Shown: positions 1 through 11,309 of the stretch, one piece after another
How the letters are laid out: each line of letters opens with the position of its first letter
Position numbering within the stretch: position 1 is the stretch's first letter
Source of the DNA: Neurospora tetrasperma FGSC 2508
Lineage: Eukaryota > Ascomycota > Sordariomycetes > Sordariales > Sordariaceae
DNA: 64,000 nucleotides
Reading direction: 5' to 3'
NCBI RefSeq assembly: GCF_000213175.1
Contig: NW_009799101.1
Span: forward strand, 2,639,093 to 2,703,092
Position numbers and translations under genes: made by a program
The notes under the pieces: model-generated
Database searches by the model: none
Seen by the model: the letters and a program-made list of their open reading frames with translations, nothing else
Told to the model about the DNA's origin: nothing

Positions 1-1217
1 GTGGTGTGGACACGGGAGTCGCCCTCGACAGCCCGAACAACGGCCGAGTTGAAGTGTGGAAGCTGGTACAGAGGAGAAGCCTTGGGCGGGATGGCCTGGA
101 TGAGGCGCTGGCTGGCAAAGTAGGAGGCGAGGAGGGGAGCAGTGTTCATGTAGGCGAGGGCGATGGCATTGAAAGACTTGTTCAGAGCATGGGCAACAGG
201 AGCGACCTGGAACTTGGCCTTCTCGAGAGTAGCATCACCGAGCTCAATGCGCCCAAGGTAAGCCCAGAGAAGGGCGAGCGCCTTTCTCCGGGGGCCGCTC
301 TCAACGTCCTCGAGCTTCTTCTTCTCTTTGGGTGGAAGTTCGTCGGAAGCCATAACCTTGGACTCGATCTTGGAGAGGCCGGCGTCTGCCTTGTCGCCCT
401 TGAACAGGTCTTCAAATTCCTGGCCACTGCTGAGAGCCGCCACTACACCACCCTCGTCAATGTTGTCCTGATACTCCTTGAACAAACGGTTGGCGCTCTC
501 CATAAGAACACCCTCCTTGGAGCGTCGAAGTGTGCCGTACCACCAGGAGCCGACCAGATAAGGGAGGAGGACACCAAACAGGGCGAAGTAGATCAGAACA
601 ATGTACTTGCCATTGCCATCGGAGACAATGGCCTTGGGAAGGGCAATGTTGATGCTGAAACCTTGCTTTCCATCGGGGTTGCCGAACTGGATAAAGTTGT
701 TGCGCACGTCCTCATCCGTCAGAGCCTGGTATGCCTTGGAGATCTCAACGTAGCGGCGGTTCAGATCGTCAATGGTCTCGTTCTTGGAGGCGTCGGGGCG
801 GGCCTTGTCGGGATGGAACTTGAGGGAGAGCATCTTGTACGTCTTCTTGATTTGCTTCTCGGTGGCGCTCTCGGCGATGCCCAAGATGTCATACGGGTTC
901 CAGAGGTGTTGTACCGGGGCGTCGGTGGTCTTGATGAGGTAGATCATGTAGCCCATGACAGCCCACCCGGCGATGACGAGGGCGATTAGCCATGGCTTGC
1001 TACCGTCCTTGCGCTTCTCCGACTTGCGTAACGTGTCGACTACCGCCGACTGGTCGTGCTTGTAGTCTGTCTGGATGCGCTTGAGAGCGGCGGCTGGGTC
1101 GTTCCGCGACGATTTTATTAGCGAGTACGTGATGGGTACGGTGACGATGGACGTAAGGGTAAACACGAAGAAGGGCCAGAGGTGGCCCTCCTCGTCGTAG
1201 GCGTAATCAGTACTCAT
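1..1217 (-). CDS. sec63: ER translocation protein Sec63, J-domain subunit (3' end outside window)
   Basis: Sec63 is the ER-membrane J protein that recruits lumenal Hsp70 (BiP/Kar2) to the Sec61 channel for post-translational import. Reading down from ATG at 1217 (MSTDYAYDEEGHLWPFF) gives an uninterrupted frame to the window edge, about 405 codons. Visible parts: a TM segment at about residues 12-34; a second at about 74-95 (PWLIALVIAGWAVMGYMIYL); a J domain from about 105 (NPYDILGI) with an intact HPD in KFHPDKARPD; a third TM segment at about 204-224 (YIVLIYFALFGVLLPYLVGS); then the start of the cytosolic Brl/Sec63 domain. This TM-TM-J-TM order is diagnostic of Sec63. No intron is needed in the part seen. 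The C-terminal half, including the acidic tail expected for the family, lies left of position 1. Confidence 0.93.
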   Translation of the reverse strand, partial: MSTDYAYDEEGHLWPFFVFTLTSIVTVPITYSLIKSSRNDPAAALKRIQTDYKHDQSAVVDTLRKSEKRKDGSKPWLIALVIAGWAVMGYMIYLIKTTDAPVQHLWNPYDILGIAESATEKQIKKTYKMLSLKFHPDKARPDASKNETIDDLNRRYVEISKAYQALTDEDVRNNFIQFGNPDGKQGFSINIALPKAIVSDGNGKYIVLIYFALFGVLLPYLVGSWWYGTLRRSKEGVLMESANRLFKEYQDNIDEGGVVAALSSGQEFEDLFKGDKADAGLSKIESKVMASDELPPKEKKKLEDVESGPRRKALALLWAYLGRIELGDATLEKAKFQVAPVAHALNKSFNAIALAYMNTAPLLASYFASQRLIQAIPPKASPLYQLPHFNSAVVRAVEGDSRVHT

Positions 1218-3193
1218 GGTGAGTACCTATCGTGGCGAGAAGCTGCTCGTGTCTGAGGTGGACGGCGGTCAGGCTGCAATTCCCAAGAAAAAGATGTCGA
1301 GGACAAGTTGCAGCTAGGGAGAGGCCGAGCAGGGTGCTTTTGTTGGAGCTGCCGCGGGGATCCTCTGCTCTGTCTAGGCCAGCGTAGTAGTTAATATTGG
1401 ACCGTGGGAGAAAGGAGTGGAAGCTGTTTCCAGTTTGTTGCTGGAGATGGCTGGGAACAAAAGGCAAGGTGGTGCGACCGTGTCAAGTGAGGTGTGGCGG
1501 CTTCCACAGGGTTCGTCGGTTTGGACCGATGGATATTGGTCGGATTGGTGATGGGGGATGTTGTCAAGTTGTCTTTCTGCGGATGGCGGATTGGCAGGTG
1601 CGGATCGGGGACTCTGGCACCGAAGATGAATCGTGGCCTCCAAATTTCGGACAGGGGGCCCAAGCTCCCCGCTAACACCGCTACGTACCTCTACACCACA
1701 TGCCTCCTTCCGTACCTGCCCCTTCGGCTCGTACTGCCACGGTTCCTTGTTCTTCATTCTGGCCCCAGAACGGACACGCGAGATCTTGGTGGCTTTGTGA
1801 ATCAATCACGGCATTGGACTTGCCTCCTGTTGTGGTGAGCTTGTGTCGTCTTTGATTTGAACAGATCTCTCTGTCTGTTTCTTTTTTCTCTCCCTGGATG
1901 CAGTGTCCGCCCTAGATTTGATGAGAGACCTTTTAAGAAGATAATAACTACCCAGCTGTCCGCTCTTATTACCAAATTGACATTTATGACCCAAGTCAAT
2001 TTGGCAAGATGCACATGTACTATGGTAAGAAAGATGGCAACTACAGAAAAGAGATATCAAACTGAAGCGAACCACAAGCTGAGAACGGTAATCTGTATTC
2101 AAACCTTATTCAAAATCTAAAGATGATGTCTAGATCCTTGAGTTGGGATTTAGAGGCGCTACACCACACGCACGTTGTCATCTCACCCATGATTATGAAC
2201 GAGCGACACAGTGTAACCAGTGTTATTCATCGACCGGCTGCCACGAACGTTTGTTCAGGTCTTTCCGAATGCCGGGCATCGCTTGAAACAATGAATCCTG
2301 CGCGACAGGAATAATCGCTGTATGTGCCATATGTACTCGCTGCCAGTTCAAAGCTCTATCCTAAATATATGGTGTCTGAGACTTCTTCTGCTTTGTCTTC
2401 AAGCATACTCAAAGAACTAAACTATGATAAGCAGCCCTATTTCACCAGACTTTTATATGGAGTTGTCAGTCTATGTGCAATCCGATATGTAAAAAGGAAA
2501 ATCGGTTACATCCTCACTCCAGAAACCTAGACACACACAACGCCACTAACTTTCTCACAGTGCCGGATAAGGGCAACCATATGGGCGTGCGCATGATTGC
2601 GACAACTGAAAGCCCAACAACGGCCTGGAAATATGGTCGAGACGATAACAAGACAATGGTGGAAGACGAAGGCTGCGCGTGGCGCAACTTTTCCGGGGAA
2701 AGGGTATGTGAGGTTATGAACCAATGAAACAAGTCTATGCCTTGACCAATTTGAAAAAGAAAATACCCGTCTTTTTTTTTCTGCTCCATCGCTTCTTACA
2801 CGCTCAGGCATCTTTCCTGAAATTTGGCACGAGCCAAGGGGTTGCATACTCCAGACGCGGTCTCAGTCACTCTCTGACTGAGATACCGGAAGTACGCTAG
2901 CCGCGTCTGACGGCAGCCATGAACTTTTTGAAGAGACTTAGGCATGCGTACCACACAAGGAGCAAAACCAAGAGATGGGGAGGCAAAAGCACAACGGCAG
3001 CGACCAGCCAGATACCCCATGATCTGAGCCATGCCACTCGGCTATCCATGTCGTTGCCTGCTTTTCCTTTTCCCCAAGCTCTGTGGATCCGTTCGTGCTC
3101 ATCGTGATGCTCGGTAGCGTCGTCTTCGGACAGATACCCGTCATTATCATCGTCAAAGTCGCCCTCGTACTCGTTACCATCTTCTTGGGTTTG
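1218..3193. other. Intergenic: sec63 upstream region and 3' flank of the TPR/J gene
   Basis: About 2 kb without a gene I can support. The part next to 1217 must hold the sec63 promoter and leader. The part next to 3193 holds the 3' UTR of the TPR/J-domain gene. Short open frames on both strands show no recognisable domain and no consistent splice structure. Base composition is ordinary, with no RIP signature. Confidence 0.6.
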
Positions 3194-5676
3194 TCATTGG
3201 TAGTGGAAGCCGCCGCCGCCAAAACCTCCCCTGCCGCGGGAGCGACCGCCTCCAGGGAAGCCGCCACCGCCGAAGCCGCCGAAGCCACCACCACCGAAGC
3301 CATGACCACCCTGACCACCCATCATCTGGATAATGATCTCGGGGTCAATGCCACCCATGCCACCGCCCATGCCACCGCCAAACATATCAGACGGGTCCAC
3401 TAGGTCGTCACCACTATCGTACCTAGCGCGCTTTCTGTTCGGGGTGTTAGCAAACTCATCAACTAGGAGGGGCAGGGGAGAGACTTACTGAGAGTCACTG
3501 AGCGTCTCATAAGCTTCGCTGATATCCTTGAATCTGGCTTCGGCGGAGGCATCACCGGGGTTCTTGTCGGGATGGTGGACGATGGCGAGCTTACGGTACG
3601 CCTTCTTAATCTGGGTCTCATCCGCATTCTTGTCGATCCCAAGGATCTTGTAGTAGTCTTTCCTCTGCGACTTCTTGAGCTCGAGCTCGGCCCGCTTGAC
3701 TTCCTGAGCAATGGTCCTGTCTTCAGGCTCGAGCTCCTGCAGCGCCTTCCACTCCCTAACACAGTCCTCCCACCTCTCGGCCAAGCCAAGCGCGTTGGCC
3801 TTGGTCTTGCGGGCCTTGAGGTAAGAAGGGTCGAGGCTGATGGCTCTTTCGCAGTCGGCGATGGCCTCGTCAAACTGCTTCAGCTTGGTGTAGCACAAGG
3901 CGCGGTTCTGAAGAATCTTGGAGTTGGTGCCCTTGTTTGACGGGTCAATCTCCAACGCCGCAGTGTATTTTTCCAGGGCGTTTTGCCAACGGCCAGCCTT
4001 GTATTCGTCATTGCCCTCTCCCTTCATACGGTCCAACCTCTGAACGATACGCAACCACTTGATGGCATCCTTGAAGTCGGGATCGCAGCTGAGCGCCTTG
4101 CGGAAATGCTGAATCGCCTTGTCGTTCTCACCTGAAGCATAAAGCGCACGGCCACGAATCACGAGAGCCTCGGGGTCCTGGCTGTTGTTCCTGAGGAGCG
4201 ACATTGCAATATTTTGAGCCTCACCAAGAGAGTTGATATCGCCCAACCTGAGGAGAGCCTCGCCACGCATCAAAACCCACTTTCTGGGCCGGCTAGCACC
4301 GATACCCAGGAGCCTTTCGGCCATATCGAGGGGGTGCAGGACCATGGAAGCGGCCGTGCCCTCCTGGAGAGCCTTTTGGGCGGCCTGGATATAGTTTAGC
4401 ATGTCCCTAGCGGGAGCCATATCCTTGGCCGAAGGGGGCGGTTGGATGCGGCCGAAAGTGGCGATGGCCTCTTCGGGTCTGCCAAGGCTGGTGTAGATAC
4501 GGGCCAGACGCAACAGAATCTTGGGGTTGTTCGGGTCAAGCTCCGCTGCGCGAGTGCAGTCCTCAAGAGCATCCTTATACTTGCCGGCGGACATGTAGGC
4601 TGCCGCACGGTTTCCTAGATATGTTGCGGATTCGGGCTGCAAGACGATGGCTGTAGTTTTTATGAAAGTTAGTTTCTGCCTCAATAATTTCTTTTTTGAT
4701 CCTCGAACCTGGCCGCCTTCTCACCCTTGGTATAATGCGCAATCGCTTGGTTATAATCCTTTGCCTTGAAGAATTTGTTGCCCTCATTCTTGAAGCCCTC
4801 TGCCTGCTCGGCAGGGCTCTGCACGGGGGTAGTAGGCTGCGAGCGATGGGGAGGAGGGGTAGGAACTTCGCCATCATTGGTCTGAGCAGCATCGGCACCG
4901 TTGGACATGGGGACGGTAAACGTGCTTCCGTGAGCGGGCGGTGTGGGCTTCTGCTGAGCTTGCTGGTCCTGCGGTTGCTGCTTGTGCGGCGGCGGCGGGG
5001 GCGAGGCTGCGGAAGCCGCGCCGTTCTCCTTGTTGTCGAACTCCATTGAATTTCGAACACTAAAGCCGGACAGATCAGAAAAGCGTTTGCGCTGCTCGGG
5101 AGGCAGGTTCAGCGGGTGGATGTCTGTGTCGACCTTTTTTCGACGGAAGGAAGTTGACCTGGAACGGCTGTCAGACGCAGCGGCGGGGTCGACTGGGTGG
5201 CGGCCGAAACTGCTGCGGGAACTGGTCGAGGAGCGCGGCTGATGCGACGATGACGACGACGAGTGTTTTGTGGGATCGCGCGCACTCGCAGATCTAGAAG
5301 TTGAGCCCGACGGTGGTGTTGGGGGAAGGTTGTAGTGCGGAGGTGGTGTCGGGGGAGAATGGTCCCGGCGTGGTTGACTGTCCGACCTGTGAGTTTTTTT
5401 GGCGGACGGCGAGCGGGTGCCCGAGGGGGACGAAAACACGGGTTTGGTGGGGGACAATCGGTGTTGCTGCGTCTGCGCGGGCGGCCTTAGAGACTTTGGA
5501 GGCGGCGGCGGCGGCGGCGGCGACTGTGAGTGCGAACGCTTTGCGTGCGAGTAGGGACTTCTTGGACCTGAAGTGCCAGAAGGCTGCGTCGACTCGTAAC
5601 GTCCGGCGCGCGTATCTGCGTCCACTCTGTCCGCGGAGGTGGAGCTTTTGGACGATTTCTTGCTGAAAAACCTCAT
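3194..5676 (-). CDS. TPR and J-domain co-chaperone (DNAJC7/TPR2-like)
   Basis: Probable cytosolic Hsp70/Hsp90 co-chaperone. Three exons: 5676..4725, 4650..3489 and 3434..3194, 784 aa. Intron 1 (4724..4651) has GTGAGA, CTAAC and TACAG. Intron 2 (3488..3435) has GTAAGT, GCTAAC and ACAG. Splicing restores a textbook TPR ([20 protein letters not shown]). Residues 1 to about 290 are disordered, rich in Ser and Pro with poly-Pro runs. TPR repeats follow from about 295 to 640. The J domain starts near 649 ([20 protein letters not shown]) with HPD in VHHPDKNPG. The tail is Gly/Phe-rich ([10 protein letters not shown]). TPRs followed by a C-terminal J domain is the DNAJC7 layout. An in-frame ATG at 5775 would add 33 residues; I prefer 5676 ([10 protein letters not shown]) because the extension has no family-like features. 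Confidence 0.9.
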
Positions 5677-6748
5677 TGAGACTGCCGGACTGAGTAGTTC
5701 CCAATTTCCGGACCGCAAACCGTTGCAAAAGGGCGTTTTCCTGACACCGGGATGCCGATGGTCTGTTAAGGTCACCGGCGGGATATGTGTAGCAACCTAT
5801 GCGGGCTGGGACCGCCAAAATGTCAAGTTTCCCAGTGGTGTGCGTGCCGAGCGAGCGGTGACTTCCAACTAAAGCCGGATCTTGTATCGCGGCATCCGGA
5901 TGCAGGCAAAAATAGGTGGGGTTTTCTTATGCTGGTACCCTGCGATCATCTGTGCCAAGTACTTGTGCGTACCCGAGTCAGAAGTGGAAACTCTGACCTT
6001 GATGTTCACGGTCTTCCGTCTACTAGTACGGGGCCGGTTGGTGAACTGTGGGGAGATCACAGGTACTCTAGGGGTTCGGCGTCCTATAAAACCTTCCACT
6101 TCTTTTCACTATAGAACACGAAATCCCGAGTATTACCTAAGCCACATCGAATTAGGTCAGGGTGCTGGAAACCGCGTGCGCGGGAAGCAAGCAAATACTA
6201 GCTTTCTCAGCTCCTTTGCCCGGGGTCCTGGCCGTGAATCTCTGGTGCTTTTTATGTGCGGCGAAGAGGCAGGGTAGCGGTCGTGCCGAGTTGGATACGG
6301 AGAAGCTTGCAGAAATCCGCGGTTTCGAGGAGGTTGGGATGGAGATGAAAGCGGGACGACATGGGACGATTGATGCAAAATGACAAAGCACGCTGGATGA
6401 ACGAACAGCTTCAACAAGATGAGACAGGCGTCAGTTCAAACACACAAGAGAGGGAAAAGAGAAGCCAACGAAAAGCAGCAACAAGAGCTAGGCACGTTCG
6501 GCACGGTCGATCCATCCCATCACATCCGACGCTATAAAAGAGGGATGGATACCGTCTTGGTGTATTGGAAGGGTTTAGGATGATTTTCTCGGCTTCCGCA
6601 GACAAATCATTTGCGATTCGGAGGTATGTCAGTTGGTTAGGGGTCCCGGTAGGCCCGCTTATACCCTTCCTCACATCAACCAATCCTTCACTTGGACCAG
6701 AGAGAAAACACCAGTCATACGTTACAAGTGCCGAGGGCGAAAACGGAA

Positions 6749-6786
6749 CAAAAAAAAGAAAAAAGAAGAAGAAGAAGAAGAAAAAA
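6749..6786. repeat. A-rich / (GAA)n microsatellite
   Basis: A poly-A stretch grades into at least seven GAA/AAG units. It lies in non-coding DNA about 1.1 kb upstream of the TPR/J gene start. Confidence 0.85.
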
Positions 6787-7390
6787 TAGTTATTCCATCA
6801 CGGAAGCAGTGGCCGGTACATTAGTTGTAGGTACATGCGATCCAAAGGAACGAAATTGGAGCGTTGGAAGGCCTCTCACGTTCCCGTCATCTTGCGCTTT
6901 GTTCATCCGGGGACCATTTCCAGCCAATGCCAACGTCATCGCCGTGTGCTTCCCTAGGTTTTGTTTCCAAAGATGCTCAGAAGAACCATGCCAGACACCA
7001 TATATCATCATGATATTCCCGGCCCCCGCATCACGGCCCGGCTGCTAGACACTGAACCAGCATTGAAAAGAGGGCCGTGATGGATGGCTTGACAGTCATT
7101 ATCTCCCAACCAATAGCTTTGACAGCGTTGGTTCGTTTTGGTAAGACTAATCCTGCATCGAGCCGGCCTTTGTCTTTATTGGGGCTTTCTACTCGTTCGG
7201 GGATGTCAACTCACCACTCCGGCCCCCTAATTATTAATTTTTCCTTAAGAAAAATTCTTCGACCACCCATCATCCCGCCAAGATAGCCCTACGATGGCCG
7301 CCACACAAGCTGGAGTAATAATAATCATTTAGCCAACACTTGGGCCTTGTCCCAACAAGATGTGATCAAATTGAGATCGAGACATTGACG

Positions 7391-7431
<41 letters not shown>
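7391..7431. repeat. (AGAACC)n hexamer tandem repeat
   Basis: Six exact AGAACC units and a partial seventh, in non-coding DNA. Confidence 0.9.
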
Positions 7432-7770
7432 AGCAAGGAAGATATTGGAGGATTGCAGACATTTGGATATCGAATCTAAACATCAAAGGCCCCGGTCGAT
7501 GTTAACAAAAAAAGGGGGGCAGCGGATAACACAGCCCACGGATGCATTCACTGTCTCGCTGTCAGTTCATCAACGGCTTTTCCCGCTTACCCGCTGTGCA
7601 CTCACTTATCCACACACCACACCATCACTTTATTCTGGAGTGTCTGGCTCTGTTGTTGTCTAAAGGGGATCTCTCAGAAAGGTAAATCAAGGGTGGTTGA
7701 AAAGGGCTGAGAGGGCTGAGCTTGCCTGACCGGGCATAGCGTGGACTACCTACGAACAAGTGGCACCCCC

Positions 7771-7793
7771 TAGCTCCTAGCTCCTAGCTCCTA
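7771..7793. repeat. (TAGCTCC)n heptamer tandem repeat
   Basis: Three exact copies of TAGCTCC plus two bases. It is followed closely by a different hexamer repeat at 7811. Confidence 0.85.
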
Positions 7794-7810
7794 CATATGT
7801 AGCTCGCCCT

Positions 7811-7838
7811 GTCACTGTCACTGTCACTGTCACTGTCA
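7811..7838. repeat. (GTCACT)n hexamer tandem repeat
   Basis: Four GTCACT units plus GTCA, then a C run. Non-coding. Confidence 0.85.
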
Positions 7839-8582
7839 GCCCCCCCTTCCCCTCCCCGCTTGCTGAATGATAAGTTCCCAAAGAGAAACCTATGTGTTAA
7901 ACAGGGACTCAGAGCAGACAGACTAAGAAACTTCACTTTGGAAAGTCCTTCTCGAAGGTTCTATCCAATACTTATCACTGTACAGATATGACATGCCAAT
8001 GGAGACAGAGTTACAAGGCTGATCACCTACTAATGCTTGCTCAAACCTCACGAATCCGTCTGCCCCATTTCCATTGAATACCCATCAATCACCATCATAT
8101 AATTTAACCCAAGCAACCAACTTCTTCTGTTGCCAAGCAACACCTTCGTCCAACTCTCGACGATGGGACCATACATCGGCAGAAAGCATCCCGAAGACAG
8201 CAGCATCGAGATCAAGTTCAACAGCTGAGGCCAATGAACCTCGGTTGCAACGCAAGCTCTTTCTCGGCTTTCCCATTTTCTCAATTCACGGTTCAAGTTA
8301 TATCCATTCATTACGTACCCGACTCGACAACGCCGATGCAACCTGCCTGTCTGCCTGTCCTGATTCTAAACTACAATATTACCAAACCCAGTATCACAGA
8401 GCCTGCCCGCAATAATAAAACCAGACTTATCCAGCCCGTCGTCATCGTCGTCATCATAACCATCCACCCGGTGTAATTAACAGTTTCCGTTCCGTTTTCC
8501 CTCATTGATAATCCCATCATGCTAGCCTTCCATTAACCCATTAGTACGGTGGTTCTGGTACACCACGCTCTCCCACCTGATT

Positions 8583-9872
8583 TCAACCACGTCCCGAGTC
8601 TTCGGACCCTTGCTCCCCACCGTTCCCCGTCCCCTGAATTAATTTGACAAATTCCTGGTATCTGAACACCTCCCCACGCTTGTTGGCGCCTCCCCCGCCT
8701 ACTCCTCCCAGCCCAGTCGTCCTTTGGCTGTTCTGAGCAAACGCCCTGCGTCCCGTGAATCCGGCCATGACCTTGTCTACTTCGAGCGACGTTAGGGGCT
8801 TCTCGCCTGGTTCGGGCGCCGTGTTGAGTAGGGCGTCTCGCAGCTCAGCCACGTCAATCTGGCCGCTGTCGTCGTCATCGAAGGCCGAGAAGGCGGAAAG
8901 AAGTTCGCCGCTGGGGGAGAGGCTGGAGAGGGCGGTGGCGATGGAGTTGAAGAAGACGGCCATGGTCATTGACTGGGGGCCGTTGGGAGGGAAGAATTGG
9001 GAGACGTCGGAGGCGCTGTTGGGTAGACCTGAATGTCAGAGATGCCCGGGGTTAGTTGAGAGGATCAGTGAAGATAAAGAGTAGATAGACATAGGTACAG
9101 GTCTAGGAACCTACCCAGTTGGTTGAGCATGTCAATGACATCCTCCCTGACCACCATACCGTCGCTGTCGCGGTCCAGGATCTGGAAGCCCTCCCGCAAG
9201 GTGCGCACCTGCGAGGGCTGCAGCTGGGACATGGCATTGCCTCCGGTTCCCATGCTCATGGTAGAGGCAGAGGTAGTCGTTCGTGGTATCGAGGGTGAAG
9301 GCAAGGGAGAAATGCGATGCTGGGGAGGCCGCGGCGGCGGCGCGTCGCCGTTAAGAAACATTGGGTTAGGCGGCGGCGGGTTGACTACGGTCGGTGCCGA
9401 TACCGAAGCTCTAGGTGTCCAGCTGGCCTGGGATTGGGTCTGACTGGTCGGTGTAGCTGTCGTAGGCGCAGGAGCTCCAAGCCCAGCTCGGAGCGTGGTC
9501 GGCTGGCCGCTGCTGTTGGCAATGTTATTGGCGAACCGGGACGTCAACTCGCTTACACTAGACCCTCCTCCCGACAGCGATTGTTGCTGTTGCTTGACAG
9601 GCGGTGTCGCCAATGGAGATGTTGCTGCTTGTCGGAGTGGGGACGGGGACACTGGGGACACGGCTCTGCGCTGGAATGGGGAATTCCTGGTGGTAGTTGG
9701 GGCACCAAGGGGGCCCGATCCCATTGGGGAGGCGTACGATCCCAGTGGGGATGGTTTGTACGGCCCTGCTGTTGGCGTCGCCTGTTACGATGACACGCGA
9801 GACGGGACGGGGTTAGTCGATTGGACTCTGGAAATCGTACATTGAACTCTTTGATGGGGAATCGCGCACCAT
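8583..9872 (-). CDS. rlc1: Myosin II regulatory light chain, EF-hand protein (Rlc1-like)
   Basis: Likely regulatory light chain of the cytokinetic (septum) myosin II. The core resembles fission-yeast Rlc1. Helix SQVRTLREGFQILDRDSDG leads into a canonical EF-hand loop (D-R-D-S-D-G...D), and LLSAFSAFDDDDSGQIDVAE gives a second canonical loop. Model: exon 1 is only ATG (9872..9870); intron 9869..9782 has GTGCGC, CTAAC and ACAG; exon 2 is 9781..9115; intron 9114..9029 has GTAGGT, CTAAC and TTCAG; exon 3 is 9028..8583. Total 371 aa, much longer than a typical light chain because of about 190 N-terminal residues rich in Pro, Ser, Thr and Gln. Exons 2 and 3 are firm. The start is less sure: the ATG-only first exon is the one local solution I found that keeps phase, but its donor is weak. 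Confidence 0.8.
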
Positions 9873-11309
9873 GGTCCTGGTTTCCACTTGAGTAAAGTGA
9901 CGTAGGTCGTAATGGACGGTAGCTGGGACTGGCTTGCTGGGCTGGCGGATGATGGACAGCGAGACGAATGCGCCCTATACTGTACGATTCCCCGGATTGC
10001 TTGTTGGTGATCGCTGCTTGCCAAAATACACTAGACGCTGAGCGTGCCAGGTGGATGAACTTTGGCTTTTGTCCAGCTATGCGAGTCTAAGAGAGCCTCT
10101 GGTATTACCAAGTGAAGCATTCGCGTCGTCAAGCAGTGTTCGGTTCGGTTCACAACCGGCGATGGTGGAAGAAGAGTGGAGTTGAAAGTAAACAAAAGCG
10201 ACCAGACAACGGTTCGAGTTCAGGGAGAGCCGCAGCACTTCCATGGATCTCGAAACGCCGGCATGGCTTGTGCGTCCCATGCTAGTGTACAGCGCGGTTC
10301 CTGTTCCGTGTAGGACGGACTTGAGTTTACCTAGGTAGGCAGCTGAACCTTGGTGGGGTCCAGGGCATGATTGGAAACTCCCGTCTGATTGGCTCCGGCG
10401 TGTATTTAAACCTTCCGTAACTTTATTTGATGCAGGCGGGGCGGTACCTAGACAGAAGGAAGCAACTGAACTGCAACAGGGGCCAGGCCTAAACCCCTCC
10501 TCCAGTGACCTCCACCATCAGCAGGGCAAGCGGGTGCAGAGATGGGCGGCCCCCTGTCAGGAGAGGCTGTTCCCGTCGGAATGACTTGGGGTGGCCTCTT
10601 GTGTAACAGTTTAGGTTCGAGCAAGTTGTACGTACGGCGTTCGCTGGCTACGGATGAAGGTATCATTTTATCTCACAGACGCGGCATTGGTAAGATTCAG
10701 ATACCTGGGATGTATGGTGTCCGTCATGCGAAGAAAGGGAATACAGTATCACTATACGAAAGGAAGCGGTCCAGGGGCAGCTCCCGCCCGCACTCCACCA
10801 AAAATGTCAATGCTGGGGTCGTTTAAATGCAGGTCCCTGAATCGCCCAAGCAGGAGAGTCCACCACCGTTGGGCTGCACAGCTCTTTGGCCTCCATCATC
10901 TCCATCTAGAGGTAATTACATACTACTCTACTGCGTGGTTCCTTCGGAAACTCAGCGTTGAGCTAAGACTATTGGGCTGTTATGCCCCTTCGTCTTGCTA
11001 CTATCACACGGCCATCTTTCGGCCATCATCATTCGAGCTTCACCACGAGTGTACTTACCGCCAGCTGCCACAACCACAAAGGCGCATATTCCTCCCCGCC
11101 GGGAACCCCATGAGAAACCACATTGACCCGACAGCCTATTCGAGCCGTGATCGCCCGACAAAATCGAATACCACACGAGATTGGACAGCGTGGAATACTT
11201 GCCGGAGTATCGATAGATTGGCAGGTGTCGGATATCTGGTAGCACAGCATATAGGACCTCGTTTCACATAAGCTACCATCTGTCGCAAAGCGGACGGACA
11301 AAGTAAACC
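9873..11309. other. Divergent promoter region between rlc1-like gene and npr3
   Basis: 1.4 kb between two genes transcribed away from each other. It holds both promoters and probably a long npr3 leader. A 205-codon open frame on the plus strand (10654-11271) has no domain and no compositional structure and is treated as chance or as upstream ORF material. Confidence 0.55.

Larger units (their letters stand above)
5677..8582. other. Intergenic with several simple repeats
   Basis: About 2.9 kb between two minus-strand genes, holding the promoter side of the TPR/J gene and the 3' flank of the myosin light chain gene. I find no coding region with domain support. It carries four separate microsatellites, listed on their own. 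Composition is ordinary and not RIP-like. Confidence 0.6.

Noticed and set aside
6-989. Long plus-strand open frame of 327 codons at the left edge
   Set aside because: It is antisense to sec63, whose minus-strand reading gives TM segments and a J domain with HPD. GC-rich coding DNA often leaves the opposite strand open.
7391-7838. CRISPR-like array
   Set aside because: Simple hexamer and heptamer tandem repeats without spacers, in a eukaryotic genome.
10654-11271. Plus-strand frame of 205 codons upstream of npr3
   Set aside because: No domain, no signal, mixed composition. It lies in the npr3 leader or promoter.
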